Source: an uncultured Acidobacteriaceae bacterium
GTDB lineage: Bacteria; Acidobacteriota; Terriglobia; Terriglobales; Acidobacteriaceae
DNA length: 64,000 nt
Direction: 5' to 3'
NCBI GenBank assembly: GCA_903828675.1
Contig: CAIKND010000221.1
Coordinates: 89,807 to 153,806, forward strand
The notes under the pieces are model-generated. The model saw only the letters and a list, made by a program, of their open reading frames with translations, searched no databases and had not been told where the DNA came from. Made by a program: the position numbers and the translations under genes. The first letter of the stretch is position 1; the number at the start of each line of letters is the position of its first letter. Positions 51,166 to 60,439 of this stretch are shown here, one piece after another.

Positions 51166-52779
51166 CTACTTCACAATCGTCGTTCGCAGATCTCCACCCG
51201 TCATCTCTTTAGGCAGCCCCAGCTTCAGCAGGTTCAGCAGCGTCGGCGAAATGTCGCGCAGCGACCCATCCGCTCGCAGGCGGTAGAAGGGCCCGTCCTC
51301 GGCCACATAGATCATCGGCACCGGGTTGGTCGTGTGCGCTGTGTGCGGAGCGCCGGTGATTAAATCCACCATCTGTTCTGCGTTGCCGTGGTCGGCGGTG
51401 ATCAGCCAGGCCCCGTTCTTTTCCTTGATGGCCTTGTAGACGCGGCCCAATTGCGCATCCACGGCTTCAATGGCCTTGATGGTCGGCTCCAGCTTGCCGG
51501 AGTGCCCCACCATGTCCGCATTGGCAAAGTTGGCGACAATCAGGTCGAACGCGGTGTCGTTCACGGCCTTCACAATCGCGTCGCCGATAGCTTCGGCCTT
51601 CATCTCCGGCGCCAGATCGTACGTGGCCACCTTGAGCGAAGGAATCAGCACGCGGTCTTCACCGGCGAAGGGCGTCTCGATACCGCCGTTGAAAAAATAA
51701 GTCACGTGCGCAAACTTTTCCGTCTCGGCCACGCGCAGGTTGCGCAATTGATGCTGCGCCAGCACGTTGGCCAAAATGTTATCCAGCGACTCCGGCGGCA
51801 TGATCAGCGGTAGAGTATAGAGCTTGTCATACTGCGTCATGCAAAGGTAGTAGAGGTCCTTCGGAATTTCGCTGCGGGGAATGGTCTCGTCCAGCGCTTC
51901 CCACCCATCCAGATTGCGGCCGCCCTGTTTGTTCAATCCGCTCTCGCGCATCAGCACGCGGGTTATCTCGCGGGCGCGGTCAGAGCGGAAGTTGAAGTTG
52001 ATGCAAACATCCTCGTCGCGAATCTGCGCCACCGGCTTGCCCGCGCCGTCCACCACGATAAACGGAATAATGAACTCGTCGGTTACGCCGTTGTTGTAGC
52101 ACTCGGTCATGCGTGCCACCGGGTTGGCGTAAGCGCCGCCCTCGGCCTTGCCTGTGACCATCGCGTCGAACGCCTTGCGCTCGCGCTCCCAGCGCTTGTC
52201 GCGGTCCATGGCAAAGTAGCGGCCGCTTACCGTGGCCACCTTGCCCACGCCGTACTCGCGCATCTTCTGTTCAAGCTGCGCAATGTACTCTGCGCCCGAG
52301 CAGGGCGGCGTATCGCGCCCGTCCATAAAACAGTGCACGAAGACCCGCGTCAGCCCGTATTCCCGCGCCGTGCGCAGCAGAGCATACAAGTGCTCCAGTT
52401 GCGAGTGAACGCCGCCGTCCGAGCACAACCCAAGCAAATGCAGTTGCCGCCCGCCCTCGCGCGCCCGTTGCATGGCTGTCACGATGGACGGGTTCTTGAC
52501 GAACTCGCCCGAGGCAATCGCCGCGTCGATGCGCGTGATGTCCATCTGCACAACGCGTCCCGCGCCGATGTTCAAGTGTCCCACTTCACTATTGCCCATC
52601 TGCCCGTCAGGCAGGCCGACGAAATGGTCCGACGCCTGAATCAGCGTGTTCGGAAACTCGCGCAGCAGCTTGTCGTAGGTGGGCTTCTTCGCCAGCGCAA
52701 TGGCGTTGTTCGAGGTTTCGGCACGATAGCCCCATCCGTCGAGGATGGTTAGCAGCAGCGGACGCTTGTAGTTGGACAC
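51166..52779 (-). CDS. gpmI: 2,3-bisphosphoglycerate-independent phosphoglycerate mutase
   Basis: 537 residues. Interconverts 3- and 2-phosphoglycerate with two manganese ions and a serine. Visible: LLTILDGWGYR (metal Asp), MGNSEVGHLNIGAGR (catalytic Ser), VFVHCFMDGRDTPP, ANADMVGHSG and LITADHGNAEQM (metal Asp, His). Typical length. Upstream of it on the minus strand lie two tandem repeat units and the eno gene. Confidence 0.98.
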   Translation of the reverse strand: MSNYKRPLLLTILDGWGYRAETSNNAIALAKKPTYDKLLREFPNTLIQASDHFVGLPDGQMGNSEVGHLNIGAGRVVQMDITRIDAAIASGEFVKNPSIVTAMQRAREGGRQLHLLGLCSDGGVHSQLEHLYALLRTAREYGLTRVFVHCFMDGRDTPPCSGAEYIAQLEQKMREYGVGKVATVSGRYFAMDRDKRWERERKAFDAMVTGKAEGGAYANPVARMTECYNNGVTDEFIIPFIVVDGAGKPVAQIRDEDVCINFNFRSDRAREITRVLMRESGLNKQGGRNLDGWEALDETIPRSEIPKDLYYLCMTQYDKLYTLPLIMPPESLDNILANVLAQHQLRNLRVAETEKFAHVTYFFNGGIETPFAGEDRVLIPSLKVATYDLAPEMKAEAIGDAIVKAVNDTAFDLIVANFANADMVGHSGKLEPTIKAIEAVDAQLGRVYKAIKEKNGAWLITADHGNAEQMVDLITGAPHTAHTTNPVPMIYVAEDGPFYRLRADGSLRDISPTLLNLLKLGLPKEMTGGDLRTTIVK

Positions 52780-52878
52780 TTAGAATTACACCTCGGAATA
52801 AATCGATGGACTCAATATTCAGAATAACCTGTCAAACGGATGTGACACCGCACAATGGAACAACAATAAAGACCGATC

Positions 52879-53173
52879 ATACTGAGCATCTTTACTCGCG
52901 GCAGCGCGTTACGCCTGGGGATGAGCGGTCGCCGTCCACCCCGCAACTAAGCACCGTGCCCCATCCATTCCGCGCTCTTTGCGGAATGGGTGGGACAGAA
53001 CAACACTCAACCGGGCCGTTCATGAGGAGCATCTTTACTCGCGGCAGCGCATTACGTCCGGGGATGAGCGGTCGCCGTCTACCCCGCAACTAAGCACCGT
53101 GCCCCATCCATTCCGCGCTCTTTGCGGAATGGGTGGGACAGAACAACACTCAACCGGACCGCTCATTAGGAGC
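52879..53173. repeat. Tandem pair of 143-bp composite repeats
   Basis: Two units begin GAGCATCTTTACTCGCGGCA at 52884 and 53027, period 143 bp. Each carries a GTGCCCCA hairpin with arms CCCATCCATTCCGC and GCGGAATGGGTGGG (52960-52994; 53103-53137), then ACAGAACAACACTCAACCGG. Short open frames through these units are by-products of the repeat. Fills the gap between gpmI and eno. Confidence 0.85.
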
Positions 53174-53228
53174 GGAGCGTAGTGAGCATGACTGTCCGGT
53201 AGTGAAAGAAATCGCGGCTCAAAAAAGT

Positions 53229-53258
53229 GAAGGGAAAAAGCTCTCGCTTTTTCCCTTC
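53229..53258 (-). terminator. Intrinsic terminator of eno
   Basis: GAAGGGAAAAAGC (53229-53241) and GCTTTTTCCCTTC (53246-53258) form a perfect 13-bp stem with a 4-nt loop. On the minus strand it is followed by ACTTTTTTGAG, a clear T-run. It is 26 bp past the eno stop. Confidence 0.88.
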
Positions 53259-53283
53259 TCTTCATTTCGATCGTGCCTCGGAG

Positions 53284-54576
53284 TTAGCCGTTATAGTTCA
53301 GGCTTTCCAGTCCAAGGTAGATTGCGCCCGAGCCCAGCTCTTCTTCAATGCGGAGCAACTGGTTGTATTTCGCAATCCGGTCGGTGCGGCTGGCGGAGCC
53401 GGTCTTGATCTGGCCGGCGCCGGTGGCCACAGCCAGGTCGGCGATGAACGTGTCTTCGCTTTCGCCTGAGCGGTGCGAAATCACTGAGGTGTAGCCGTAA
53501 CGGCGGCCCAGTTCAATGGCGTCCAGTGTTTCGGTCACCGTGCCGATCTGGTTGACCTTGATCAGAATCGAGTTGGCCACGCCCTCTTCAATACCGCGCT
53601 GCAGGCGCTTCACATTGGTCACGAAAAGATCGTCGCCAACCAGTTGAATACGGCTGCCCATCTTGTCGGTTGCCAAGCGCCAGCCGCTCCAGTCGTCCTC
53701 GGCAAGGCCGTCTTCGATGGAAACGATCGGGTACTGGCGAGTCCAGTTATCCCAGAACGCAACCATCTCTTCGCTCGACAATTCGCGCTTGTCGCTCTTC
53801 TTGAAGACGTACTTGCCCGTCTCCTTGTTATAGAACTCGCTTGACGCCGGATCGAGCGCAATCGCAATCTGCTCGCCTGGCTTGTAGCCGGCCAGTTCGA
53901 TGGCTTCGAGAATCACTTCGATGGCCTCGGTGTTCGACTTCAGCGAGGGAGCAAATCCGCCTTCGTCGCCCACGGCCGTGTTGTAACCCTTCTTCTTCAG
54001 CACGCCCTTCAGCGTGTGGAAGGTCTCCGCGCCCCAGCGCAGCGCATCGGCAAAGCACTCTGCTCCAACCGGCATCACCATGAACTCCTGGAAGTCCACG
54101 TTGTTGTCGGCGTGTGCGCCGCCGTTGAGAATGTTCATCATGGGAGTAGGCAGAACCGATGCATTGATGCCGCCCAGGTAGCGGTACAACGGAATCTCCA
54201 GTGTCTGCGCCACTGCGCGCGTCGCGGCCATCGAGACGGCCAGAATCGCGTTCGCTCCAAGCTTCGCCTTGTTCGGCGTACCGTCCAGAGCAATCATTGT
54301 CTGGTCAAGCAGGCGCTGATTGGCTGCGTCCATGCCTTCCAGTTCAGGTGCAATTACGGTTTCCACGTTGGCCACGGCCTGCAGAACGCCCTTGCCGAGG
54401 TAGTGGCTCTTATCGCCGTCGCGCAGTTCCACGGCCTCATGCTCGCCGGTGGAGGCGCCCGAAGGCACAATGGCGCGGCCCATTGCGCCGCTTTCCAGAA
54501 TTACGTCCGCTTCCACGGTAGGGTTGCCGCGCGAGTCAAGGACTTCACGGGCACGAATTGCAACAATCTCAGTCAT
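53284..54576 (-). CDS. eno: Enolase
   Basis: 430 residues from the ATG at 54576, with GAGGAG upstream; the frame is open to a GTG at 54684 but enolases start at IVAIRAREVLDSRGNPT. Dehydrates 2-phosphoglycerate to phosphoenolpyruvate. Motifs: GASTGEHEAVELRDGD, GANAILAVSMAATRAVA, KVNQIGTVTETLDA (catalytic Lys) and SHRSGESEDTFIADLAV. Cytoplasmic. Confidence 0.98.
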   Translation of the reverse strand: MTEIVAIRAREVLDSRGNPTVEADVILESGAMGRAIVPSGASTGEHEAVELRDGDKSHYLGKGVLQAVANVETVIAPELEGMDAANQRLLDQTMIALDGTPNKAKLGANAILAVSMAATRAVAQTLEIPLYRYLGGINASVLPTPMMNILNGGAHADNNVDFQEFMVMPVGAECFADALRWGAETFHTLKGVLKKKGYNTAVGDEGGFAPSLKSNTEAIEVILEAIELAGYKPGEQIAIALDPASSEFYNKETGKYVFKKSDKRELSSEEMVAFWDNWTRQYPIVSIEDGLAEDDWSGWRLATDKMGSRIQLVGDDLFVTNVKRLQRGIEEGVANSILIKVNQIGTVTETLDAIELGRRYGYTSVISHRSGESEDTFIADLAVATGAGQIKTGSASRTDRIAKYNQLLRIEEELGSGAIYLGLESLNYNG

Positions 54577-55046
54577 ATCGCTCCTCATAATGCGGTGCAG
54601 CAGCCGGTCATTCAGTTGGGGACGGCGATCCACGGCAAGAGTTTCTCCGGCGGCGCTTTGAATCGTGTTCAGAAGCTCCTGCACTTTCGGAATCTCCTAT
54701 TCGTCCTGCGTTCAAAAAAAGACGGTTCTATACCGTACCGATTCTAGCAAGCCGGGCGCCAGCGCCCCTTGTGGCGGCGGTCACACGGGCCGCACGGCCC
54801 CGAATCAGGCCGGGAAGGGGACTGGGGTAACCCTTTTGATTCGTATTCCCGAAGGCACCCGCCATACCCTCCCCGCTGACGGGCTTTGCTCATACGCGCT
54901 AGCCTTACGTTGGGTGTGCTGGCTCCTGGACAGCGAACCGACCCGCCGCACGCAACTCTTTGCGACCGGAGGGGTCTAATGAATCAGGAAGATTTGTGCC
55001 CGCTCAAGGGATGTTCCGCGCAACGGACCCCCCTATGGAGACTCGA

Positions 55047-56009
55047 ATGAACCGTCCATTTCTGATGTCGGCCTTGTTCGTCGCAGCCGCCGCTGCTCTC
55101 GGAGCGCAGCAGGGTAGCCAATCCGGATCCTACGAGGGGACTTCAACTCCTCCCCCGGATGACACCATCATTACAAGTTCCGCCCCGGCGCCCATCGCCA
55201 AGCCTTCGGCAGGCACGCCCATGTATCCCTCGGCGCAGCCGGTGGCCCAGGCGCCTGCCCGGTACCAGTCCCAGTCCGAGCCGCGGCCCACTTCAGTCGA
55301 TCCGTCGGTCAATTATCCCGATTCCGGCAACGACGATGGCATCGTGCAGATTGCGCCCGACCAGCCCGCCCTTAACCAGCGCACTTCCCAGCGTGCTTCC
55401 GCGTACGATCCCGATGGCGATATCGTGCATCCAGGGCCACTTGGCCCGGGAGAACTAGGCGAAGGAACCACGATTCGGGTCCGGCTGCTCCAGCGTCTGT
55501 CCACTACCGATAGCGTGGATGGCGAGGTGTTCAAAACCCGCGTGGCCACGGATGTGTTGCAGGGAGGCCAGGTGCTGATTCCCGCCGGGTCTGAGATTGA
55601 TGGCCGGGTGTTGAATGTATCTTCCGGCCGCCCCGGCGGTCACGGCTCCATGCACCTGCGCCCGGATACGGTCACCTTGCCGGGCGGTGCGCGTTATCGG
55701 CTCTACGCCCAGGTCACCGGCACTCCCGGCTCCACCACGCGCGTTGGCAGCGAGGGTGTTATCAACCCCGGTTCACGCCTCAAGCGCGATGGCATCGAAT
55801 ATGGCGGCACCGTGGGAGCGGGCGCGGTTACCGGGGCCTTCCTCGGCGGCCCAGTCGGCGCATTGGCCGGCAGCCTGGTCGGCGCCGGTGTGGTCAGCGC
55901 CCATCTGCTCATCAGCCATCCCCAAGCCACGCTCGAAGCCGGCACTACGTTGCTCTTTACGCTGACCGAACCCCTCAACCTGGTCCCGGCCGGCGCCAGC
56001 AGCAACTAG
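55047..56009 (+). CDS. Exported protein with VirB10-like C-terminal region
   Basis: 320 residues from the ATG at 55047, with GGAG 7 nt upstream. Signal peptide (FLMSALFVAAAAALGAQ), then about 120 disordered Pro/Ser-rich residues, then a beta-rich region: TTIRVRLLQRLSTTDSVDGE, QVLIPAGSEIDGRVLN and LFTLTEPLNLVP, a pattern seen in TrbI/VirB10-like domains and many Acidobacteria exported proteins. A glycine-rich hydrophobic stretch (GTVGAGAVTGAFLGG) may be a membrane or lipid-contact segment. Function unknown. Confidence 0.72.
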   Translation: MNRPFLMSALFVAAAAALGAQQGSQSGSYEGTSTPPPDDTIITSSAPAPIAKPSAGTPMYPSAQPVAQAPARYQSQSEPRPTSVDPSVNYPDSGNDDGIVQIAPDQPALNQRTSQRASAYDPDGDIVHPGPLGPGELGEGTTIRVRLLQRLSTTDSVDGEVFKTRVATDVLQGGQVLIPAGSEIDGRVLNVSSGRPGGHGSMHLRPDTVTLPGGARYRLYAQVTGTPGSTTRVGSEGVINPGSRLKRDGIEYGGTVGAGAVTGAFLGGPVGALAGSLVGAGVVSAHLLISHPQATLEAGTTLLFTLTEPLNLVPAGASSN

Positions 56010-56050
56010 TACCGTGAAATCATGATTGTGTGATGGTCGGGAAATGTAGC

Positions 56051-56092
56051 GCCGGTCTCCAGACCGGCTGTCGTGCGGGCGTCCACGCCCGC
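56051..56092. repeat. Adjacent palindromes GCCGGTCT.. and GCGGGCGT..
   Basis: GCCGGTCTCCAGACCGGC (56051-56068) and GCGGGCGTCCACGCCCGC (56075-56092) are two near-perfect 18-bp palindromes 6 bp apart in the 303-bp gap before murA. The rest of that gap shows no gene. Confidence 0.7.
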
Positions 56093-56312
56093 ATTGGCCC
56101 AGCATCGATTACCAATTCATACAGTCTGGGTTCCAGATTCCATATCGACGCGGTCCATCGAAAGTCCGCGTTCCTCCAGATCCCGCATCTCCGTCCCTGC
56201 CGCATCGATTTACACTAAGAGGCTAGGACTGTGCGGCAAAGGGAATCCCTTCGGCCATGAGCCGTTGAACAAGTGATTTCCGAGCCCATCCCCTGGAGCT
56301 TCGTAAGTACCT

Positions 56313-57605
56313 ATGGACAAATTTGTCATTCGCGGCGGCAACCCGCTGGTCGGCGTCATTCGTGTGTCGGGCGCAAAGAACTCGGCCCTTCCCTGCATGG
56401 CCGCGGCCATTCTCACTGAGGACGAGGTCACCCTCGAAAACATTCCCCAGGTTCGCGATATTGAAACTGAGCGCAAGCTGCTCCAATCCATGGGTGCCGA
56501 AGTTGGATTGCGCGAAGGCGAGGCGCAGGATCGCACCACCATCTGCTGCCGCAATCTCTCTGACCCGGTCGCCCGCTACGAGATCGTCAAGACCATGCGC
56601 GCCAGTTCGCTGGTGCTTGGTCCGCTCATCGCCCGCACTGGAATGGCGCGCGTAGCCATGCCCGGCGGCTGCGCCATCGGCGGCCGGCCCATCGACCTCC
56701 ACATCCGGGGGCTTGAGAAAATGGGAGCCACCATCACTCAGGAGCACGGCTACCTCGAAGCCCGCGCAGACCGCCTGCGGGGCGCGCACCTGGTCTTTGA
56801 CAAGATCACCGTCACCGGCACCGAGGACCTGCTCATGGCCGCCGTGTTGGCCGAGGGCGAAACCCTCATGGAGAAATGCGCGCGCGAGCCTGAAGTCACT
56901 GATCTGGCCGCCCTGCTCACCGCCATGGGTGCTCAAATCGAGGGCGCCGGCACCTCCACAATTCGAGTTCAGGGCGTCAGCCGACTGCACGGCGCGCGCC
57001 ATTCCATCAATCCCGACCGCATCGAGGCGGGAACGTTCCTCGTGGCCGGAGCCATTACCGGCGGCGACCTGGTTGTCTCCAACTGCAACCCGACTCACCT
57101 CGGCGCGGTGATCGCCAAATTGCGCGAAGCGGGCGCAATCGTGGACGTTCTCGGCCCGGATGAGGTGCGCGTCCGCTCCGGCGGCCCTTTGCGTGCGGCC
57201 GACATCTCCACCGAGGAGTACCCCGGCTTTCCCACCGACATGCAGGCGCAATACATGGCTCTGGCCACCCAGGCCGAGGGCGTCAGCATGGTCAGGGAAA
57301 ACATCTTTGAAAATCGCTTCATGCACGTGCAGGAACTGGTGCGCATGGGCGCGAACATCAAGGTGGATGGAAGTGTCGCCACCGTGCGCGGCCCGGCCCG
57401 TCTTTCCGCTGCCGCCGTCATGTGCTCTGATCTGCGCGCCTCTGCTTCGCTGGTGCTCGGCGCACTGGTCGCCGACGGGGAGTCTATCCTCGACCGCGTC
57501 TATCACATGGACCGCGGCTACGAGCGCATCGAAGAGAAACTGCGCGGCGTCGGCGCTCAGATTCGCCGCCTCGGAAACCTTTTCCCGCCCAGGGAAGACG
57601 AATAG
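56313..57605 (+). CDS. murA: UDP-N-acetylglucosamine 1-carboxyvinyltransferase
   Basis: 430 residues. First committed step of peptidoglycan synthesis, adding enolpyruvate from phosphoenolpyruvate to UDP-GlcNAc. RVSGAKNSALPCMAAAIL (Lys-Asn), MPGGCAIGGRPIDLHI (catalytic Cys, about residue 118, fosfomycin target) and EEYPGFPTDMQAQYMAL are diagnostic. Single copy in the window; the phosphoenolpyruvate-making enolase gene lies nearby but on the other strand. Confidence 0.98.
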   Translation: MDKFVIRGGNPLVGVIRVSGAKNSALPCMAAAILTEDEVTLENIPQVRDIETERKLLQSMGAEVGLREGEAQDRTTICCRNLSDPVARYEIVKTMRASSLVLGPLIARTGMARVAMPGGCAIGGRPIDLHIRGLEKMGATITQEHGYLEARADRLRGAHLVFDKITVTGTEDLLMAAVLAEGETLMEKCAREPEVTDLAALLTAMGAQIEGAGTSTIRVQGVSRLHGARHSINPDRIEAGTFLVAGAITGGDLVVSNCNPTHLGAVIAKLREAGAIVDVLGPDEVRVRSGGPLRAADISTEEYPGFPTDMQAQYMALATQAEGVSMVRENIFENRFMHVQELVRMGANIKVDGSVATVRGPARLSAAAVMCSDLRASASLVLGALVADGESILDRVYHMDRGYERIEEKLRGVGAQIRRLGNLFPPREDE

Positions 57606-57696
57606 TTCGCGGGACGCACCCGGCGTCCCGTTGCAGCATTCTTGCGGAAATCCCCGCCAGTGTCCTGAGTCCAAAATTCCCAGCAAAATATCCGCT

Positions 57697-57850
57697 GTCA
57701 TCCTGAGCATCTTTACTCGCGGCAGCGCGTTACGTCCGGGGATGAACGGCAGCCGTCTACTTCGCAACCAAGCACCGTGCCCCATCCATTCCGCGTTCTT
57801 TGCGGAATGGGTGGGACAGAACAACACTCAACCGGACCGTTCATGAGGAG
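57697..57850. repeat. 143-bp-type composite repeat, copy after murA
   Basis: Starts GTCATCCTGAGCATC, runs through CGCGGCAGCGCGTTACGTCC, contains the GTGCCCCA hairpin (arms 57781-57794 and 57802-57815) and ends ACCGGACCGTTCATGAGGAG. Shares most of its length with the pair at 52879 and the copy at 63693. Confidence 0.8.
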
Positions 57851-58021
57851 GCCATCAAGAGCCACTGGTCAATCCAGCACAACACACCCAAGTTTCCCGG
57901 TGGTACAAGAGTGCATGCATGGTTCCCGGCCGGTTCGCGAAGTCTTACGTTGATACCTTCAACAACCAGGACCCTGCGCCGCGTTCCGGAGGCACTCAAA
58001 CCCTCCATGAGGTGAATTACC

Positions 58022-58312
58022 GTGAAGAAAATCGCACTGGCACTATTGCTCGCATTCGCGCTGGCTCCTGCGGCTTCGTTTGCGCAGATTGCAATTCGCA
58101 TCGGCCCGCCCCCGCCCGTTTACGAGCGCCGTGGCCCGCCACCCGAGCGTGGATCTGTCTGGATTGGCGGCTATCAACGCTATGATGGCGACCACTACGT
58201 CTGGAATCCTGGCCGCTACGAGCGTCCGCCCCGTGAGCACCAGCGCTGGGTCCAGCACCACTGGGCTCATCGCCATGGCGGATGGGTTATGGTTGAAGGC
58301 CACTGGCGGTAG
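58022..58312 (+). CDS. Small exported YXWGXW-like protein
   Basis: 96 residues from a GTG at 58022 with GAGGTG 7 nt upstream. Signal peptide (ALALLLAFALAPAASFAQI), then a proline- and aromatic-rich mature part with repeats of W-x-(P/G)-G-R/Y type (YVWNPGRYERPPREHQRW; WAHRHGGWVMVEGHWR), as in YXWGXW repeat proteins. Likely exported and possibly envelope-associated; function unknown. Convergent with Mrp. Confidence 0.8.
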   Translation: MKKIALALLLAFALAPAASFAQIAIRIGPPPPVYERRGPPPERGSVWIGGYQRYDGDHYVWNPGRYERPPREHQRWVQHHWAHRHGGWVMVEGHWR

Positions 58313-58328
58313 ATTGCCGCCTGAATTG

Positions 58329-58360
58329 GAGAAAGCGGAGCGCCTGCGCCCCGCTTTCTC
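58329..58360. terminator. Bidirectional terminator between YXWGXW-like gene and mrp
   Basis: GAGAAAGCGG (58329-58338) and CCGCTTTCTC (58351-58360) form a perfect stem in the 63-bp gap between two convergent stops. Confidence 0.7.
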
Positions 58361-58375
58361 TGCGTCAGTTGCCGT

Positions 58376-59206
58376 TTAGCTGATTTCGATCACGTCCGTA
58401 GCCGCCGCCGCTGCCTCTTCGGCGCGCTCGATCAGCTTTTCCGCCACTGCATAGAACTCCGCTGCCTGCGGGCTCTTCGGCCCGGCCAGCGCCACCGGCA
58501 GGCCGCGGTCGCCGCCCTCGCGAATCGCCGGCACCAGTTCGATCGATCCGAGAAACGGCACATTGAACTGCTTTGCCGTGCGCTCCGCTCCGCCTCGTGA
58601 GAAGATGTCGATCTCCTTCTGGCAATGCGGGCAGGTAAAGTGGCTCATGTTCTCCACCATCCCCAGCACTTCCACGTTCACCTGCGCAAACATCTCCAGC
58701 GCCTTGCGTGCGTCCTCCAGGCTCACGTCGCTCGGCGTGGAAACCACCACGGCTCCGGTCAGCGGTACTGTCTGAACCAGCGAAATCACCACGTCGCCGG
58801 TGCCCGGTGGCAGATCCACGATCAGGTAATCCAGCTCGCCCCATTCCACCTGCTGCAGAAACTGCCGGATGATCTGGTGAAGCATCGGTCCGCGCATCAC
58901 CAGGGGCTTGTCGCCCGGCGAAATGTAGCCGATCGAAATCGTCTTGATCCCGTGCGTATCGTTGGGCAATATCTGGTTGCCCGGACCCACGCGCGGCTGT
59001 TGCGTTGAGCCCATCATCAGCGGCACATTGGGCCCGTAGATGTCGGCGTCGATCAGCCCCACCCGATGCCCGAGCTTCGCGAGCGCGATGGCAAGGTTGA
59101 CGGCGACCGTGGTTTTCCCCACCCCGCCCTTGCCGGAACCGATTGCGATGATCTTCGAAACGCCGGGCAAAGCCACTGGCGAAGGCATGGCATTTGAATG
59201 CGCCAT
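58376..59206 (-). CDS. Mrp/NBP35-type iron-sulfur cluster carrier ATPase
   Basis: 276 residues. Deviant Walker A GSGKGGVGKTTVAVNLA, then DIYGPNVPLMMG, GELDYLIVDLPPGTGDV (Walker B) and the C-x-x-C pair FTCPHCQKEI that holds a bridging 4Fe-4S cluster. ApbC-like proteins deliver Fe-S clusters to apo-targets. Without the N-terminal DUF59 domain seen in many Mrp proteins. Same direction as the thioesterase upstream. Confidence 0.92.
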   Translation of the reverse strand: MAHSNAMPSPVALPGVSKIIAIGSGKGGVGKTTVAVNLAIALAKLGHRVGLIDADIYGPNVPLMMGSTQQPRVGPGNQILPNDTHGIKTISIGYISPGDKPLVMRGPMLHQIIRQFLQQVEWGELDYLIVDLPPGTGDVVISLVQTVPLTGAVVVSTPSDVSLEDARKALEMFAQVNVEVLGMVENMSHFTCPHCQKEIDIFSRGGAERTAKQFNVPFLGSIELVPAIREGGDRGLPVALAGPKSPQAAEFYAVAEKLIERAEEAAAAATDVIEIS

Positions 59207-59308
59207 ATTTTTTGGTTGCTCCTTTTTTTGTCCCCACTGGCGTTACCGGCCCGCGGGTCATGAAACCTGAACTCACTTATTTGCTAGTTAGTTCTTGCCG
59301 CTCGCCGT

Positions 59309-59833
59309 CTACGCTTCGTCGTCCGTTGCCAGCCGTGCTTCCTTGCGCCGGGCGCTCTCCGCCTCACGGTGTTCGCGGCGGCGCAGCGCATCTTCATAGC
59401 GTCGCACTTCATTCGCCGTCTCAGGCAGCAGTTGCGGGACCTTTTGCAGGCGTCCCTGCTTGTCGATGGCCACAAACACCAGGTAGGCGCTGGCCACGTG
59501 AACCACTCCGCCCGTCTGCGTGTTCTCCGCCCATACCTTCACGCCCACTTCCATCGAGCTGGTAAAAGCCCGGTTCACGCTCGATTTCAGCGTTAACAGG
59601 TCGCCCAGGTGTACCGGCCGGATAAAATCGATGTGGTCCATCGCGGCGGTCACCACATGCGTCCGCGAGTGGCGGTAGGCGGCCATAGCGCCGGTCAGAT
59701 CGATAAAGTGCATCAATCGTCCTCCCAGCAGGTTGCCCAGCGTATTGGTGTCGTTGGGCAAAATAATCTCGGTCATCTCCGACTGCGTGCTGGCCACCGT
59801 TCGTACATTCGGGTTCGTCTCTGCGGCGCTCAT
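59309..59833 (-). CDS. Hot-dog fold acyl-CoA thioesterase
   Basis: 174 residues. LPNDTNTLGNLLGGRLMHFIDL and VTAAMDHIDFIRPVHLGDLL are the YciA/BFIT-type signature (Asp/Gly-Gly, catalytic His-Asp). It cleaves acyl-CoA thioesters. C-terminal about 35 residues are a charged coiled-coil-like tail (RRYEDALRRREHREAESA). 102 bp upstream of Mrp. Confidence 0.9.
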   Translation of the reverse strand: MSAAETNPNVRTVASTQSEMTEIILPNDTNTLGNLLGGRLMHFIDLTGAMAAYRHSRTHVVTAAMDHIDFIRPVHLGDLLTLKSSVNRAFTSSMEVGVKVWAENTQTGGVVHVASAYLVFVAIDKQGRLQKVPQLLPETANEVRRYEDALRRREHREAESARRKEARLATDDEA

Positions 59834-59998
59834 GATCCGGTTGCTCCATTTCTGGTACGTGTCGTCTGCTGGTCTGGCCCGTCTGGAAGCCAGCTACAAT
59901 GGAGTTGGCGGTTCCGGCCTCGGGAAACGGGCAGACTCACTGTTCCAGTTTCGGCAATCCACGCCAATTACGCAAATCCCTCCCCGGCCCTGCTCACC

Positions 59999-60334
59999 AT
60001 GTCAGGGCAGAATTCGAGCAGCATGGACAAGATTGCAGGACTCAGAGAGATTCTCGCGCTGGACCCGAAGAATAGCTTCGCCCGTTACGGCATCGCCATG
60101 GCTCTGGCGGGCCAGGGCGATATTTCGGCGGGGCTGGCCGAGTTTGACACCCTCCTCGCCAACGACCCCGACTACACTGCAGCCTACTTCATGTCCGCGC
60201 AGACACTCGCCACCGCGGGGCGCATCCCGGAAGCAATTGAACGGCTCAAAGCCGGCATCAGTAGCGCCGCCAGGGCCGGTAACAATCATGCTCTCTCTGA
60301 GATGCAGCAAATGCTCGACGAGCTTGACCGGTAA
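59999..60334 (+). CDS. Tetratricopeptide repeat protein
   Basis: About 111 residues from the ATG at 59999; an ATG at 60023 is an equally good start. Two to three TPR-like helical pairs: LALDPKNSFARYGIAMALAG, LLANDPDYTAAYFMSAQTLA, GRIPEAIERLKAGISSA. Typically a protein-binding adaptor. Divergent from the thioesterase. Confidence 0.78.
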   Translation: MSGQNSSSMDKIAGLREILALDPKNSFARYGIAMALAGQGDISAGLAEFDTLLANDPDYTAAYFMSAQTLATAGRIPEAIERLKAGISSAARAGNNHALSEMQQMLDELDR

Positions 60335-60439
60335 GTTTATTGCATCCCACTGCACGAATTGGTATCAAATTTAAGACAGAGGCGTATTTTGGGACGCCAT
60401 GTAGACTTCCCCAACAGAATCAGCGTCTAAGAAAACACT

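Noticed and set aside
52806..53265. Several overlapping short frames sharing peptides such as CGMGGTEQHSTGP
   Set aside because: They are translations of the 143-bp repeat units and hairpins, appear in both directions, and have no start signals.
54577..54684. In-frame N-terminal extension of enolase from a GTG at 54684
   Set aside because: Enolases begin at the ATG at 54576, which has its own GAGGAG ribosome site; the extension has no similarity to enolase.
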